A stretch of DNA of 64,000 nucleotides from an uncultured Oscillospiraceae bacterium (GCA_934591845.1 CAKTPO010000003.1:1-64000), one strand, 5' to 3'; positions 1 to 7,947 are shown, numbered from the stretch's first letter. Numbers and translations: made by a program. Notes: generated by a model not told the origin, from the sequence alone.

Positions 1-179
1 GTAACTATGACTTTTCCTTCAGAATCCAGAAGAGGTGTAATACCAGCCCCGTATCCAGATTTCCAACAAAGATAATTAACTCCAGTCTCCTTATCTACAA
101 GAATTTGGCGAATTCCTTCATCTTTAAGCGAACTTCCCTCTCTAAATATAACTTCAAATCTTTCTTCTTTCTTTGCCAT
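1..179 (-). CDS. DUF6440-like small protein, partial (runs off window start)
   Basis: A minus-strand reading frame starts at an ATG at 179 and is still open at base 1, so only the first 59 codons are present. It begins MAKKEERFEV and contains ILVDKETGVNYL followed by a Gly/Ala-rich GYGAGITPLLD stretch, a layout I associate with the DUF6440 family of small Firmicutes proteins of unknown role. A good ribosome site (GAGGAGG, complement of 188-194) lies 8 bases upstream. Base composition is clearly AT-richer than the housekeeping genes nearby, consistent with accessory DNA. Function is unknown. Confidence 0.6.
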   Translation of the reverse strand, partial: MAKKEERFEVIFREGSSLKDEGIRQILVDKETGVNYLCWKSGYGAGITPLLDSEGKVIV

Positions 180-203
180 GTTTATTCCTCCTCGTTAAGC
201 GTT

Positions 204-649
204 AAATTCCGATTTATGAATATAGGGACAGCAAATGTCCTCCCCGTGAAATTATTCCCTTTGGATCCGTTTTTCAATGTCTTCAATCGATGGCAGTTGC
301 CGTTGCAGTTCTTCCGGCAGGCTGCTGGTTACTTTATACGCACTGATACCCATGGGCTTGGACATATCCTTGAGTGCATATTCCGCCACCAGGTCATTTT
401 TGCTCTTACACAGCAGCAAGCCAATAGAGGGATGATCATCCATGGAATTTGTGCAGACACCGTCTGCACAAATTCCCGATCCGGATAGGTCGCAGCAAAC
501 TTCGCCATATACTTGAGATTTCGCACCGAATACCCTTTTGCTCCGGATATTTTACCATACAGCGCAAAAGAAAGCAATTGGCTTTCAACAGCACAAATGA
601 AAAGGCTATACAAACATGTCGTGTTGTCCATAATGACAATCACTCGTGT
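204..649. repeat. 446-bp direct repeat, copy 1
   Basis: Bases 204-649 are nearly identical to 1326-1771 (constant offset of 1122 bases, only a few substitutions). The repeat carries the whole of a decayed DUF1016-type gene on the minus strand. The two copies flank a separate gene at 843-1310 and the 3' tail of spoIVB. Both repeats share the same internal deletion, so duplication came after decay. Confidence 0.9.
252..643 (-). pseudogene. DUF1016/YhcG-type PDDEXK nuclease, internally deleted, copy 1
   Basis: Two pieces of a DUF1016 (YhcG-like) protein lie in different frames. The upstream piece ends GYSVRNLKYMAKFAATYP and then FVQTVSAQIPW, typical of the N-terminal domain; the downstream piece starts DDHPSIGLLLCKSKND and continues VAEYALKDMSKPMGIS, typical of the C-terminal end of the PDDEXK nuclease domain. 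The central part normally between them is missing and the frame shifts at the join near 443. A perfect 15-bp inverted repeat (444-458 and 462-476, 3-base loop) sits at the join. A full-length family member is about 350 residues, so this remnant cannot be functional. Confidence 0.75.
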
Positions 650-768
650 CGGGCTCGCCCATCCTCCAGGACGGAAAACTGGTCGGGGCGGTGACCCATG
701 TGCTGGTGAACGATCCGACTACGGGGTATGGGATTTTTATTGAGAATATGCTGGAGGCGGCGGGGTGA
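646..768 (+). pseudogene. spoIVB: spoIVB 3' fragment (last 40 codons)
   Basis: The frame from 646 to the TGA at 766-768 reads [18 protein letters not shown] and then [19 protein letters not shown], which matches the C-terminus of SpoIVB, the serine peptidase that triggers sigma-K processing in sporulation. The fragment begins right at the catalytic-serine motif (SGSP) and has no start codon or upstream domains. Directly upstream is the 446-bp repeat, so the rest of the gene was replaced or displaced by it. An intact spoIVB is presumably elsewhere if the strain sporulates. Confidence 0.8.
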
Positions 769-773
769 AAAAC

Positions 774-804
774 AGCTCTCCCGGAGAGGTTTTCCGGGAG
801 AGCT
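774..804 (-). terminator. Rho-independent terminator for the HExxH gene
   Basis: Perfect 12-bp stem (774-785 with 793-804). On the minus strand the stem is followed by GTTTTTC, so it best fits the end of the leftward gene at 843-1310. On the plus strand it lies just after the spoIVB fragment stop but has no T-run. Confidence 0.65.
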
Positions 805-842
805 AGTTCGATAAACTGGAAGTTATCTTCCTGTAATCAATC

Positions 843-1310
843 CTAATCTATTAACAAATTCCCCATTGACTTTTCACCTGTTACCTTCTCACCCAGTCTA
901 TTTGCCCATCCTTCTGTAAAAAATGAAAAGTATGAAATCTGCTCATCTTTTCTCTTTTTATGTAAGTTCGGCAAAAATCCCCACAAAGTTGAAGGCATCC
1001 CAATTACAATAAGATATAGTGGACCTAAAATAAGGGACTGTACTGTATGACCATATTCATGTACAAGAAGTCTTTTTAAAAGTTCATCTTTTGTATACTC
1101 AACTTTTAATTTATCATAAAAGTATGGTTCTTTCGTTACAAATACAAACATTCCCAAAGAGACACTTGATTTATCATTCCATTCTGTTATTACTGCACCA
1201 TGATAAAAATAGTGTCTGTCACGAATATGAAGCAAAAAATTTATCAATCCCAACAAAGACTGTAAAATACCCCATGTACACTGCACGATAAGATATAAAA
1301 AATTTTTCAT
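843..1310 (-). CDS. Putative membrane-associated HEYGH metallopeptidase-like protein
   Basis: A 155-residue protein with a hydrophobic N-terminal segment (about residues 4-29), the zinc motif HEYGH at residues 84-88, a second hydrophobic segment (about 92-112) and FTEGWANR with Glu133, which could be the third zinc ligand of a gluzincin fold. I do not recognise a named family. Coding DNA is strikingly AT-rich compared with the rest of the window and the gene is enclosed by the two 446-bp repeats, so it was probably acquired. It ends just before a terminator hairpin. Peptidase activity is inferred from the motif only. Confidence 0.6.
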   Translation of the reverse strand: MKNFLYLIVQCTWGILQSLLGLINFLLHIRDRHYFYHGAVITEWNDKSSVSLGMFVFVTKEPYFYDKLKVEYTKDELLKRLLVHEYGHTVQSLILGPLYLIVIGMPSTLWGFLPNLHKKRKDEQISYFSFFTEGWANRLGEKVTGEKSMGNLLID

Positions 1311-1325
1311 AGTATGTTCTCCACC

Positions 1326-1771
1326 AAATTCCGATTTATGAATGCAGGGACAGCAAATGTCCTCCCCGTGAAATTATTCCCTTTGGATCCGTTTTTCAAT
1401 GTCTTCAATCGATGGCAGTTGCCGTTGCAGTTCTTCCGGCAGGCTGCTGGTTACTTTATACGCACTGATACCCATGGGCTTGGACATATCCTTGAGTGCA
1501 TATTCCGCCACCAGGTCATTTTTGCTCTTACACAGCAGCAAGCCAATAGAGGGATGATCATCCATGGAATTTGTGCAGACACCGTCTGCACAAATTCCCG
1601 ATCCGGATAGGTCGCAGCCAACTTCGCCATATACTTGAGATTTCGCACCGAATACCCTTTTGCTCCGGATATCTTACCATACAGCGCAAAAGAAAGCAAT
1701 TGGCTTTCAACAGCACAAATGAAAAGGCTATACAAACATGTCGCGTTGTCCATAATGACAATCACCCGTGT
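1326..1771. repeat. 446-bp direct repeat, copy 2
   Basis: Second copy of the repeat at 204-649. Beyond its right edge (1772 onward) the sequence diverges completely from that beyond 649: copy 1 joins spoIVB, copy 2 joins unrelated sequence leading into a tyrosine-phosphatase tail. This argues for duplication or for two independent insertions of the same fragment. Confidence 0.9.
1374..1765 (-). pseudogene. DUF1016/YhcG-type PDDEXK nuclease, internally deleted, copy 2
   Basis: Same two pieces and same junction as the first copy: an N-terminal-domain piece ending FVQTVSAQIPW and, in another frame, the C-terminal piece beginning DDHPSIGLLLCKSKND. One residue differs at the N-terminal piece (LAATYP for FAATYP). 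The 15-bp inverted repeat is conserved at 1566-1580 and 1584-1598. Non-functional. Confidence 0.75.
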
Positions 1772-1844
1772 GCGGATCACGAATCATACAACAGCAATCT
1801 GCGGTACACAAAGATCTCACGCAACGCCCTGCAAGGAAAGCATC

Positions 1845-2097
1845 CAACTTCAACGGTTGGGTGCTTTTCATCTTGATCGGCATGGACCGGGAGAATTTGT
1901 ACAATATGAAGCGGCTCCTGGGGGCCGACCCGGAGGGGAAGCTGCACTATCTGATGGCGTTCTCCGGCCGCCCTGGGGAAGCTGTGGAAGACCCCTGATA
2001 CACCCGGAAATTTGACAGCTGCGCCGCCCAGATCACCGGGGGGTGCCAGGGTGTGTTGGAGTATGTGCTTGCGGAGTATAAGGGACGTTGTGAATAA
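1845..2097 (+). pseudogene. Low-molecular-weight protein tyrosine phosphatase, 3' remnant with a nonsense codon
   Basis: The frame reads LIGMDRENLYNMKRLLGADP and later FSGRPGEAVEDP, then a TGA stop at 1996-1998, then YTRKFDSCAAQITGGCQGVL to a TAA at 2095-2097. This is the C-terminal half of a low-molecular-weight tyrosine phosphatase. The stop falls exactly where the Trp of the family's DPWYT motif should be (TGG to TGA). The N-terminal catalytic CxxxxxR loop is absent, so the gene is dead twice over. Confidence 0.75.
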
Positions 2098-2102
2098 GCG
2101 CA

Positions 2103-2139
2103 AGGCCCTTGGCTCTCCCAGAGGGAGAGCCAAGGGCCT
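2103..2139. repeat. Perfect 17-bp inverted repeat (hairpin)
   Basis: Arms 2103-2119 and 2123-2139 are perfect complements around a 3-base loop. A degraded relative (CTTGG, TCTCCCTCTGGGAGA, CAAGGGCCTGCGG) occurs at about 36646-36680 inside repeat island 2, so this is a dispersed hairpin family rather than a dedicated terminator. Confidence 0.7.
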
Positions 2140-2144
2140 GCGGG

Positions 2145-2290
2145 TACGCCCGCCGGGGATTCGAGTACACTATGGAGCCAACCAGTTTTTGAACTGGTTG
2201 GGCCGCTTTTACGGGGTGTGGTCGGAATGACGATACGCCCGCCGGGGATTCGAGTACACTATGGAGCCAACCAGTTTTTGAACTGGTTGG
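2145..2290. repeat. Two identical 57-bp direct repeats carrying tRNA-Lys 3'-end-like sequence
   Basis: 2145-2201 and 2234-2290 are identical. Each begins with GCCCGCCGGGGATTCGA, which matches the acceptor/T-arm end of the tRNA-Lys gene at 2388-2463 (ACCCGCCGGGGATTCGA at 2393-2409), then diverges, and ends in a 10-bp hairpin CCAACCAGTT/AACTGGTTGG. A third T-arm-like scrap (GGTTCGAATTCCCCGGCGGG) lies at about 2324-2343. The pattern resembles attachment-site scars left by elements integrating at the tRNA 3' end. Confidence 0.6.
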
Positions 2291-2350
2291 TGCAGCTCTC
2301 CACCGGAGAGCTGCATTTAGATGGGTTCGAATTCCCCGGCGGGAACGCAC

Positions 2351-2386
2351 AAAAAAGGACTGCTACAAAAGTAGCAGTCCTTTTTT
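2351..2386 (-). terminator. Terminator of the tRNA-Gln/tRNA-Lys unit
   Basis: Perfect stem between 2351-2366 and 2371-2386 with a 4-base loop and a run of six Ts on either strand. It lies 2 bases past the tRNA-Lys CCA end in the leftward direction. Confidence 0.85.
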
Positions 2387-2387
2387 G

Positions 2388-2463
2388 TGGTGACCCGCCG
2401 GGGATTCGAACCCCGGACCCACTGCTTAAAAGGCAGTTGCTCTGCCAACTGAGCTAGCGGATC
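2388..2463 (-). tRNA. tRNA-Lys (UUU), CCA encoded
   Basis: 76 bases including encoded CCA. The 7-bp acceptor stem pairs GATCCGC with GCGGGTC, the T-loop reads GTTCGAATC, the D-arm has AGCTCAGTTGG, and the anticodon loop CUUUUAA gives UUU. It follows tRNA-Gln by 4 bases and shares its promoter. The 3' end is echoed by fragments at 2148-2164 and 2237-2253. Confidence 0.95.
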
Positions 2464-2467
2464 ATGT

Positions 2468-2542
2468 TGGCTGGGATGGCCGGATTTGAACCGACGAATG
2501 CCAGAGTCAAAGTCTGGTGCCTTACCGCTTGGCGACATCCCA
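2468..2542 (-). tRNA. tRNA-Gln (UUG), CCA encoded
   Basis: 75 bases including CCA. Acceptor TGGGATG pairs with CATCCCA, the D-arm reads GCCAAGCGGTAAGGC as usual for tRNA-Gln, and the anticodon loop CUUUGAC gives UUG. First gene of a two-tRNA unit transcribed leftward. Confidence 0.95.
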
Positions 2543-2565
2543 ATATTTGACCGGGCACACTGGGC

Positions 2566-2594
2566 ATTATAGCATAGGAAACTCAAAAAAGCAA
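2566..2594 (-). promoter_or_regulatory. Sigma-A promoter of the tRNA unit
   Basis: Reading leftward: TTGCTT (2594-2589), 17-base spacer, TATAAT (2571-2566), about 23 bases before the tRNA-Gln 5' end. Confidence 0.8.
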
Positions 2595-2646
2595 TCCTTT
2601 TTTTCATTGAAATTTGGATTTTTCGTAACTGGCCCATGGAAGCCTC

Positions 2647-2675
2647 TTGACGTGGGGGCTTTGGGGGCATATAAT
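2647..2675 (+). promoter_or_regulatory. Sigma-A promoter of the FAD oxidoreductase
   Basis: TTGACG (2647-2652), 17-base spacer, TATAAT (2670-2675), leaving a leader of about 80 bases before the ATG at 2762. Confidence 0.8.
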
Positions 2676-2761
2676 AGGGGTGTATGTTGGGTTTGTATGG
2701 CCTGACGCAGAATAATCACCCGGACCTCGGGGCGACCCGGAGGACATCATTAGGAGAGAAC

Positions 2762-4138
2762 ATGACGAATTACGACGTATTGATCATCGGCGCAGGCCCC
2801 GGCGGCATTTTTTCCGCTTATGAGCTGATCCTGCGGAACCCCCAGCTGAAAATCGGCGTTTTTGAGGCCGGTCACCCTCTGAACAAGCGTTCCTGCCCCA
2901 TCAACGGCACCACCGTCAAAAGCTGCATCGGCTGCAAAAGCTGCTCCATTATGAGCGGTTTCGGCGGCGCAGGCGCATTTTCTGACGGAAAATACAACAT
3001 TACCAATGATTTTGGCGGCACCCTCTATGAATACATCGGCAAAAAGCGGGCCCTGGATCTGATGAAATATGTAGATGAGATCAACATGGCCTACGGCGGC
3101 GAAGGCACCAAGCTCTACTCCACCTCCGGCACCAAATTCAAGACCATCTGCATTCAGAATGATTTGCATCTGCTGGATGCCTCCGTCCGGCATCTGGGTA
3201 CGGACATCAACTATGTGGTCCTGGAAAACCTGTATAACCACCTGAAAGACAAGGTGGACTTCCACTTTGAGACCCCCGTCCGGGCCATCCACGTGGCAGA
3301 AGAAGGCTATGAAGTCCTCTGCGACAAGGAAACCTACCATTGCAGCCAGTGCGTGGTCTCCGTAGGCCGCAGCGGCAGCAAATGGATGGAAACCATCTGC
3401 CAGGATTTGGACATCCCCACCCAGTCCAACCGGGTGGACATCGGCGTCCGGGTGGAACTGCCCGCCGTGGTATTCTCCCACCTGACGGACGAGCTTTACG
3501 AAAGCAAAATCGTCTACAGAACTCAGAAATATGAGGACAAGGTCCGCACCTTCTGCATGAACCCCAAGGGTGCCGTGGTCAACGAAAACACCAACGGCAT
3601 CATCACCGTCAACGGCCACAGCTACGAAGACCCGGCCAAGCAGACGGAAAACACCAACTTTGCCCTGCTGGTTGCCAAGCATTTCTCCGAGCCCTTTAAG
3701 GACTCCAACGGCTACGGCGAGTCCATCGCCCGGCTGAGCAATATGTTGGGCGGCGGTGTCATCGTCCAGCGGTTCGGGGACCTGATCCGGGGCCAGCGTT
3801 CCACCCCCAAGCGGATGGAAGAAAGCTTCGTCACCCCCACCCTCAACGCCACCCCCGGCGACCTGAGCCTGGTGCTGCCCAAGCGGATTCTGGACGGCAT
3901 CATCGAAATGCTCTACGCCCTGGATAAAATCGCCCCGGGCACCGCCAATGACGACACCCTGCTCTACGGCGTAGAGGTCAAGTTCTACAACATGGAAGTC
4001 ACCGTAGACGACCACCTGGAAACCAAGTACCCGGGGCTCTACATCATCGGTGACGGCAGCGGCATCACCCACTCCCTCTCCCACGCCTCTGCCAGCGGCG
4101 TCCACGTAGCCCGCCGCATCACCGGCTACGAAGGGTAA
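2762..4138 (+). CDS. FAD-dependent NAD(P)-type oxidoreductase (COG2509-like)
   Basis: 458 residues. The start at 2762 is chosen because AGGAGA lies 5-10 bases upstream and the nucleotide-binding Rossmann motif (IIGAGPGGIFSAYEL) begins at residue 7; a longer frame from 2684 has no ribosome site and would overrun the leader. A cysteine-rich stretch (CPINGTTVKSCIGCKSC, about residues 46-62) and SGFGGAGAFSDGKYN follow, and the C-terminus has the second FAD motif GLYIIGDGSGITHSLSHA. This matches the uncharacterised FAD-dependent dehydrogenase family; substrate unknown. Own promoter, monocistronic, ends at a shared terminator facing rpoD. Confidence 0.85.
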   Translation: MTNYDVLIIGAGPGGIFSAYELILRNPQLKIGVFEAGHPLNKRSCPINGTTVKSCIGCKSCSIMSGFGGAGAFSDGKYNITNDFGGTLYEYIGKKRALDLMKYVDEINMAYGGEGTKLYSTSGTKFKTICIQNDLHLLDASVRHLGTDINYVVLENLYNHLKDKVDFHFETPVRAIHVAEEGYEVLCDKETYHCSQCVVSVGRSGSKWMETICQDLDIPTQSNRVDIGVRVELPAVVFSHLTDELYESKIVYRTQKYEDKVRTFCMNPKGAVVNENTNGIITVNGHSYEDPAKQTENTNFALLVAKHFSEPFKDSNGYGESIARLSNMLGGGVIVQRFGDLIRGQRSTPKRMEESFVTPTLNATPGDLSLVLPKRILDGIIEMLYALDKIAPGTANDDTLLYGVEVKFYNMEVTVDDHLETKYPGLYIIGDGSGITHSLSHASASGVHVARRITGYEG

Positions 4139-4148
4139 TTTTGAACAA

Positions 4149-4175
4149 ACACCCCTCTGCACTGCAGAGGGGTGT
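4149..4175. terminator. Bidirectional hairpin between convergent oxidoreductase and rpoD
   Basis: Perfect 12-bp stem (4149-4160 with 4164-4175, loop ACT). Weak T/A runs on both sides suit a shared terminator for the convergent genes. Confidence 0.65.
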
Positions 4176-4187
4176 AAACTTTGGGGC

Positions 4188-5345
4188 TCAGCAATAGAAA
4201 TCCCGGATTTTTTTGGCGCGGCTGGGGTGGCGGAGTTTGCGGATGGCTTTGTTTTCGATCTGGCGGATCCGCTCCCGGGTTACGCCGAAGATCTGGCCCA
4301 CTTCTTCCAGGGTGTGGGTGCGGCCATCGTACATGCCGAAGCGCATCCGCAGCACGTCCGCTTCCCGCTCGGTGAGGGTGCCCAGAATCTCTTTCAGAGC
4401 CTCGGCAAGCAATGCGTTGGAGGTGGCATCGGCGGGTCCGGGGGTGCGCTCGTCTTCTACAAAGGAGCCGATGGAGGTGTCTTCCTCGTCACCGACAGGG
4501 GTATCCAGGCTCAGGGTATCGGCGGCGGTGCGGTTGGCCTCAATGATTTTTTCCACAGGCAGACCCAGTTCCGCGGCAATTTCCTCCATGGTAGGCTCCC
4601 GGCCCAGTTCCTGGACCAGCTTCCGGTTGCAGCGGGTGGCCTTGTTGATGACCTCTACCATATGCACCGGCACCCGGATGGTTCGGGCCTGATCCGCAAT
4701 GGCCCTGGTAATGGCCTGACGGATCCACCAGGTGGCGTATGTAGAGAATTTATTTCCCTTTGTCCAGTCAAACTTGTCTACCGCCCGAATAAGGCCCGTG
4801 TTGCCCTCCTGGATGAGATCCAGAATGTGCAGGCCCCGGCCGGAGTATTTTTTGGCGATGGAGACAACCAATCGCAGATTGGCTTCCGTCAGCTTGTTCT
4901 TGGCGTCCTGATCCCCCTCGGAGACCCGCTTGGCAAGCTCCACTTCCTCCTCGGCAGACAGAAGCCGCACCTGGCCGATCTCTTTCAGGTACATCCGCAC
5001 CGGGTCATCCAGGCTGTATTCCGCCGCCAGATCCACCGGGTCAATCAGTTCTTCTTCTTCCACATTCCGCAGGTCCAGGCCGTCGTCCAGCCCGCCCCCC
5101 AGGCCGTCACCCAGAATATCCATGGAGTCATCGATCTCCAATTCGGTGGTGACGATCTGAATGTTCATGGCCTCAAAACGGTCATAGATCTCCTCGATTT
5201 TCTCCGGGGACAGCTGCATTTTTTCCAGAATGGCATTCAGTTCCGTATCCCGGATCATGCCTTCCTTTTTCCCCTTCAAAATCAGGTTCTGCATGGCAGC
5301 TTGCACATCTTCCGTATTCTTTGCGGGCTTTTTGGCAGTACTCAT
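4188..5345 (-). CDS. rpoD: RNA polymerase primary sigma factor SigA/RpoD
   Basis: 385 residues. All primary-sigma regions are visible in order: region 1.1 at the N-terminus, region 1.2 ([17 protein letters not shown]), region 2 with the -10 recognition helix ([17 protein letters not shown]), region 3, and region 4 with a helix-turn-helix ending [20 protein letters not shown]. An acidic patch ([17 protein letters not shown]) separates 1.1 from 1.2. It directs housekeeping transcription; the TTGACA/TATAAT promoters in this window fit its specificity. Divergent from lepA, with its own promoter. Confidence 0.98.
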   Translation of the reverse strand: MSTAKKPAKNTEDVQAAMQNLILKGKKEGMIRDTELNAILEKMQLSPEKIEEIYDRFEAMNIQIVTTELEIDDSMDILGDGLGGGLDDGLDLRNVEEEELIDPVDLAAEYSLDDPVRMYLKEIGQVRLLSAEEEVELAKRVSEGDQDAKNKLTEANLRLVVSIAKKYSGRGLHILDLIQEGNTGLIRAVDKFDWTKGNKFSTYATWWIRQAITRAIADQARTIRVPVHMVEVINKATRCNRKLVQELGREPTMEEIAAELGLPVEKIIEANRTAADTLSLDTPVGDEEDTSIGSFVEDERTPGPADATSNALLAEALKEILGTLTEREADVLRMRFGMYDGRTHTLEEVGQIFGVTRERIRQIENKAIRKLRHPSRAKKIRDFYC

Positions 5346-5403
5346 AAGTCAATTCCCTCTTTAACTCTTTCTCTGTTCGACATGATCATATTCCAGCCGT
5401 AAA

Positions 5404-5432
5404 ACTATACCCCGAATTTGCCATTCTGGCAA
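5404..5432 (-). promoter_or_regulatory. Promoter of rpoD
   Basis: Leftward TTGCCA (5432-5427), 17-base spacer, TATAGT (5409-5404), about 55 bases upstream of the rpoD ATG at 5345. Confidence 0.7.
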
Positions 5433-5526
5433 GGGTTTTTCAAAAGTTTTCTGAATTTTTTGCGGAAATTGTCGTAATTTTTCCAACGGCACTGGGATTT
5501 TTCCCGTTTTTCGTGAAAACATACGG

Positions 5527-5555
5527 TTTACTTTTTCTGAAAAATTCGGTATAAT
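5527..5555 (+). promoter_or_regulatory. Promoter of lepA
   Basis: TTTACT (5527-5532), 17-base spacer, TATAAT (5550-5555), about 88 bases before the lepA start. Confidence 0.75.
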
Positions 5556-5643
5556 TGGTAAAATGCTTGTTGTATGCCCAAAAGTCGGCAGTGGCCAGCC
5601 TTGGCCGCCCTGCTTTTCCACATTATCAGAGAGGAATCCCCCT

Positions 5644-7452
5644 ATGACAGAACTTTCTCATATCCGCAATTTCTCCATCATCGCCCACATTGACCATGGC
5701 AAGTCCACCCTGGCGGACAGGCTTATGGAGGAGTGCCGTGCCGTGGACCTGCGGCAGCGGGCCGAACAGCTGCTGGACTCTATGGATTTGGAGCGGGAGC
5801 GGGGCATTACCATTAAGGCCACCGCCGTACAGCTGAACTACACCGCCGATGACGGGGAAATCTACGATTTCAACCTCATTGACACCCCAGGCCATGTGGA
5901 CTTTAATTATGAGGTCTCCCGGTCCCTGGCGGCCTGTGAGGGGGCCGTGCTGGTGGTAGATGCCAGCCAGGGCGTGGAGGCCCAGACCCTGGCCAATACC
6001 TATCTGGCCATTGACGCGGGGCTGGAAGTGCTGCCGGTGATCAATAAAATCGACCTGCCCTCTGCCCGGCCCCAGGAGGTCAAGGCAGAGGTAGAGGACA
6101 TTATCGGCATCCCCGCCGAGGATGCCCCGGAGATCTCCGCCAAAAACGGCATCAATATCCATTCCGTTCTGGAAATGATCGTCAAAGACGTCCCCGCCCC
6201 GAAAGGCGACCGTTCCGCGCCCCTGCAGGCCCTGATTTTTGACAGCCAGTACGATGCCTACCGGGGGGTCATCGTCTACACCCGGGTCAAAGAGGGCCTG
6301 GTAAAGCCGGGAATGGACATCCGCATGATGGCCACGGGAGCCACCTACAAGGTGGTGGAAGTGGGTACCATGAGTCCCCTGGGCCTGACCCCCGGGGAGA
6401 GCCTTGCCGCCGGAGAGGTGGGCTACATCACCGCCTCCATCAAAACCGTGTCGGATACCCGGGTGGGTGATACCATTACCACGGTGGAAAACCCCGCCGC
6501 CCGGCCCCTGCCCGGCTACCGGCAAGTCCAGCCCATGGTCTACTCCGGCGTGTATCCTGCGGACGGGGCCAAGTATCAGGATTTGCGGGACGCGCTGGAA
6601 AAGCTGAAACTCAACGATGCCTCCATGAGCTACGAGCCGGAAAGCTCCATTGCCCTGGGCTTTGGCTTCCGCTGCGGCTTCCTGGGGCTGCTGCACATGG
6701 AGATCATTCAGGAGCGGCTGGAACGGGAATACAACTTAGACCTGATCACCACCGCCCCCAACGTTGTCTACCGGGTGACCAAAACCGACGGCACCGTGCT
6801 GATGGTGGATAACCCCCTGGACTACCCCGACCCCATGGAAATCGAACTGGCAGAGGAGCCTTTTGTCAAGGCCAGTCTTATTGCTCCCCAGGAATATGTG
6901 GGCAACATTATGGACTTGTGCCAGACCCGCCGGGGCGAATTCAAGAACATGGAATACCTGGATGCCAACCGGGTGGAGCTGCACTACGAAATGCCCCTGA
7001 ACGAGATCATTTACGACTTCTTTGACGCCCTCAAGTCCCGCACCAGGGGCTACGGCAGTCTGGACTATACCTTCCTGGGCTACCGGCCCAGCCGCCTGGT
7101 GAAGCTGGACATCCTGCTCAACGGCGAGGTGGTGGATGCCCTGAGCTTCATCCTCTTTGCGGACAACGCCTACCCCAGAGCCCGGAAAATCTGCGAAAAG
7201 CTGAAAGACAACATCCCCAGAGCCCAGTTTGAAATCCCCGTCCAGGCCGCCATCGGCGGAAAAATCATCGCCCGGGAGACCATCAAGGCCCTGCGGAAAG
7301 ACGTTCTTGCCAAATGCTACGGCGGCGACATTACCAGAAAGAAAAAGCTCCTGGAAAAGCAGAAAGAGGGCAAAAAACGCATGCGCAGCTTCGGCTCCGT
7401 CTCCGTCCCCTCGGAAGCGTTTATGGCAGTCCTCAAACTGGACGACGAATAA
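5644..7452 (+). CDS. lepA: Elongation factor 4 (LepA), translational GTPase
   Basis: 602 residues, the usual length. Start at 5644 places [20 protein letters not shown] at the N-terminus as in all LepA proteins, with GAGAGG about 10 bases upstream; a longer open frame from 5563 would add unrelated residues. GTPase motifs: AHIDHGKST (P-loop), ERERGITIK (switch I), DTPGHVDF (G3) and NKIDLP (G4). The LepA-specific C-terminal domain ends with [17 protein letters not shown]. It acts on ribosomes during initiation/elongation stress. hemW lies downstream, as in many Firmicutes, but is separated here by an inserted repeat unit. Confidence 0.97.
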   Translation: MTELSHIRNFSIIAHIDHGKSTLADRLMEECRAVDLRQRAEQLLDSMDLERERGITIKATAVQLNYTADDGEIYDFNLIDTPGHVDFNYEVSRSLAACEGAVLVVDASQGVEAQTLANTYLAIDAGLEVLPVINKIDLPSARPQEVKAEVEDIIGIPAEDAPEISAKNGINIHSVLEMIVKDVPAPKGDRSAPLQALIFDSQYDAYRGVIVYTRVKEGLVKPGMDIRMMATGATYKVVEVGTMSPLGLTPGESLAAGEVGYITASIKTVSDTRVGDTITTVENPAARPLPGYRQVQPMVYSGVYPADGAKYQDLRDALEKLKLNDASMSYEPESSIALGFGFRCGFLGLLHMEIIQERLEREYNLDLITTAPNVVYRVTKTDGTVLMVDNPLDYPDPMEIELAEEPFVKASLIAPQEYVGNIMDLCQTRRGEFKNMEYLDANRVELHYEMPLNEIIYDFFDALKSRTRGYGSLDYTFLGYRPSRLVKLDILLNGEVVDALSFILFADNAYPRARKICEKLKDNIPRAQFEIPVQAAIGGKIIARETIKALRKDVLAKCYGGDITRKKKLLEKQKEGKKRMRSFGSVSVPSEAFMAVLKLDDE

Positions 7453-7458
7453 AACGAG

Positions 7459-7524
7459 TTGACAGTTGACAATTGACAGTTGACAGTGAGGAAATTGACA
7501 ATTGACAATTGACAATTGACAATT
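7459..7524 (+). repeat. Tandem heptamer array (TTGACAA/TTGACAG), forward
   Basis: Back-to-back heptamers TTGACAG or TTGACAA, interrupted once by GTGAGGAAA (7487-7494). It starts 6 bases after the lepA stop codon. An oppositely oriented array at 7948-7980 lies on the far side of the small gene at 7558-7911, so the two arrays bracket it as an inverted repeat. Confidence 0.9.
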
Positions 7525-7557
7525 TTTGCGGGCAGGAAACGTCTACAAATTTTGATT

Positions 7558-7911
7558 ATGAACAATGCTATTGAAGAAAAGAGCTTTCAGTTTGCTGTGC
7601 GGGTGGTAAAGCTTTGCAGGTATCTTCGTGACGAGAAAAAGGAGTTCATCTTGTCCAAACAGCTTCTTCGGGCGGGTACCAGCATCGGCGCGAATATTGC
7701 GGAGTCACAGCAGGCCCAGAGCAGACCGGATTTCATCTCCAAGCTCTGTATCGCATTAAAAGAAGCCAGCGAAACCAATTATTGGCTCCGCCTTTTGCGG
7801 GCCACCGACTATCTGTCGGAAACAGAATACAGGACCATGATCGTCCAGTGTAAAGAACTGGAACGACTTTTGACATCCATTCTAAAATCCACAAAACCCT
7901 CAGAACAATGA
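7558..7911 (+). CDS. Four-helix-bundle protein (23S rRNA intervening-sequence / S23 type)
   Basis: 117 residues. Motifs typical of the family: SFQFAVRVVKLCRYL, LSKQLLRAGTSIGANIAES (the GTSIGANIAE signature), FISKLCIALKEASETNYWL and a final helix. Members are found inside 23S rRNA intervening sequences, near diversity-generating retroelements (Avd-like) and as stand-alone genes; role unclear, possibly nucleic-acid binding. No rRNA sequence surrounds it here. Start is the ATG at 7558, although no strong ribosome site precedes it. The gene is bracketed by inverted heptamer arrays and splits lepA from hemW, suggesting insertion. Confidence 0.85.
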   Translation: MNNAIEEKSFQFAVRVVKLCRYLRDEKKEFILSKQLLRAGTSIGANIAESQQAQSRPDFISKLCIALKEASETNYWLRLLRATDYLSETEYRTMIVQCKELERLLTSILKSTKPSEQ

Positions 7912-7947
7912 CCTGACAGTTCAATTGAAGAAGCCTTTCGACTTCCT

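Noticed and set aside
1768..1998. Independent 76-residue gene
   Set aside because: Only its second half has meaning and it continues past the stop as the tail of a tyrosine phosphatase, so it is a pseudogene fragment.
2750..4162. 470-codon open frame on the minus strand opposite the FAD oxidoreductase
   Set aside because: Antisense shadow of a GC-rich gene: composition is dominated by Gly/Val/Asp/His, with no recognisable motif, and the opposite strand is a clear flavoprotein.
7558..7911. 23S rRNA intervening sequence
   Set aside because: The encoded protein is of the IVS type, but flanks are lepA, hemW and heptamer arrays, not rRNA.
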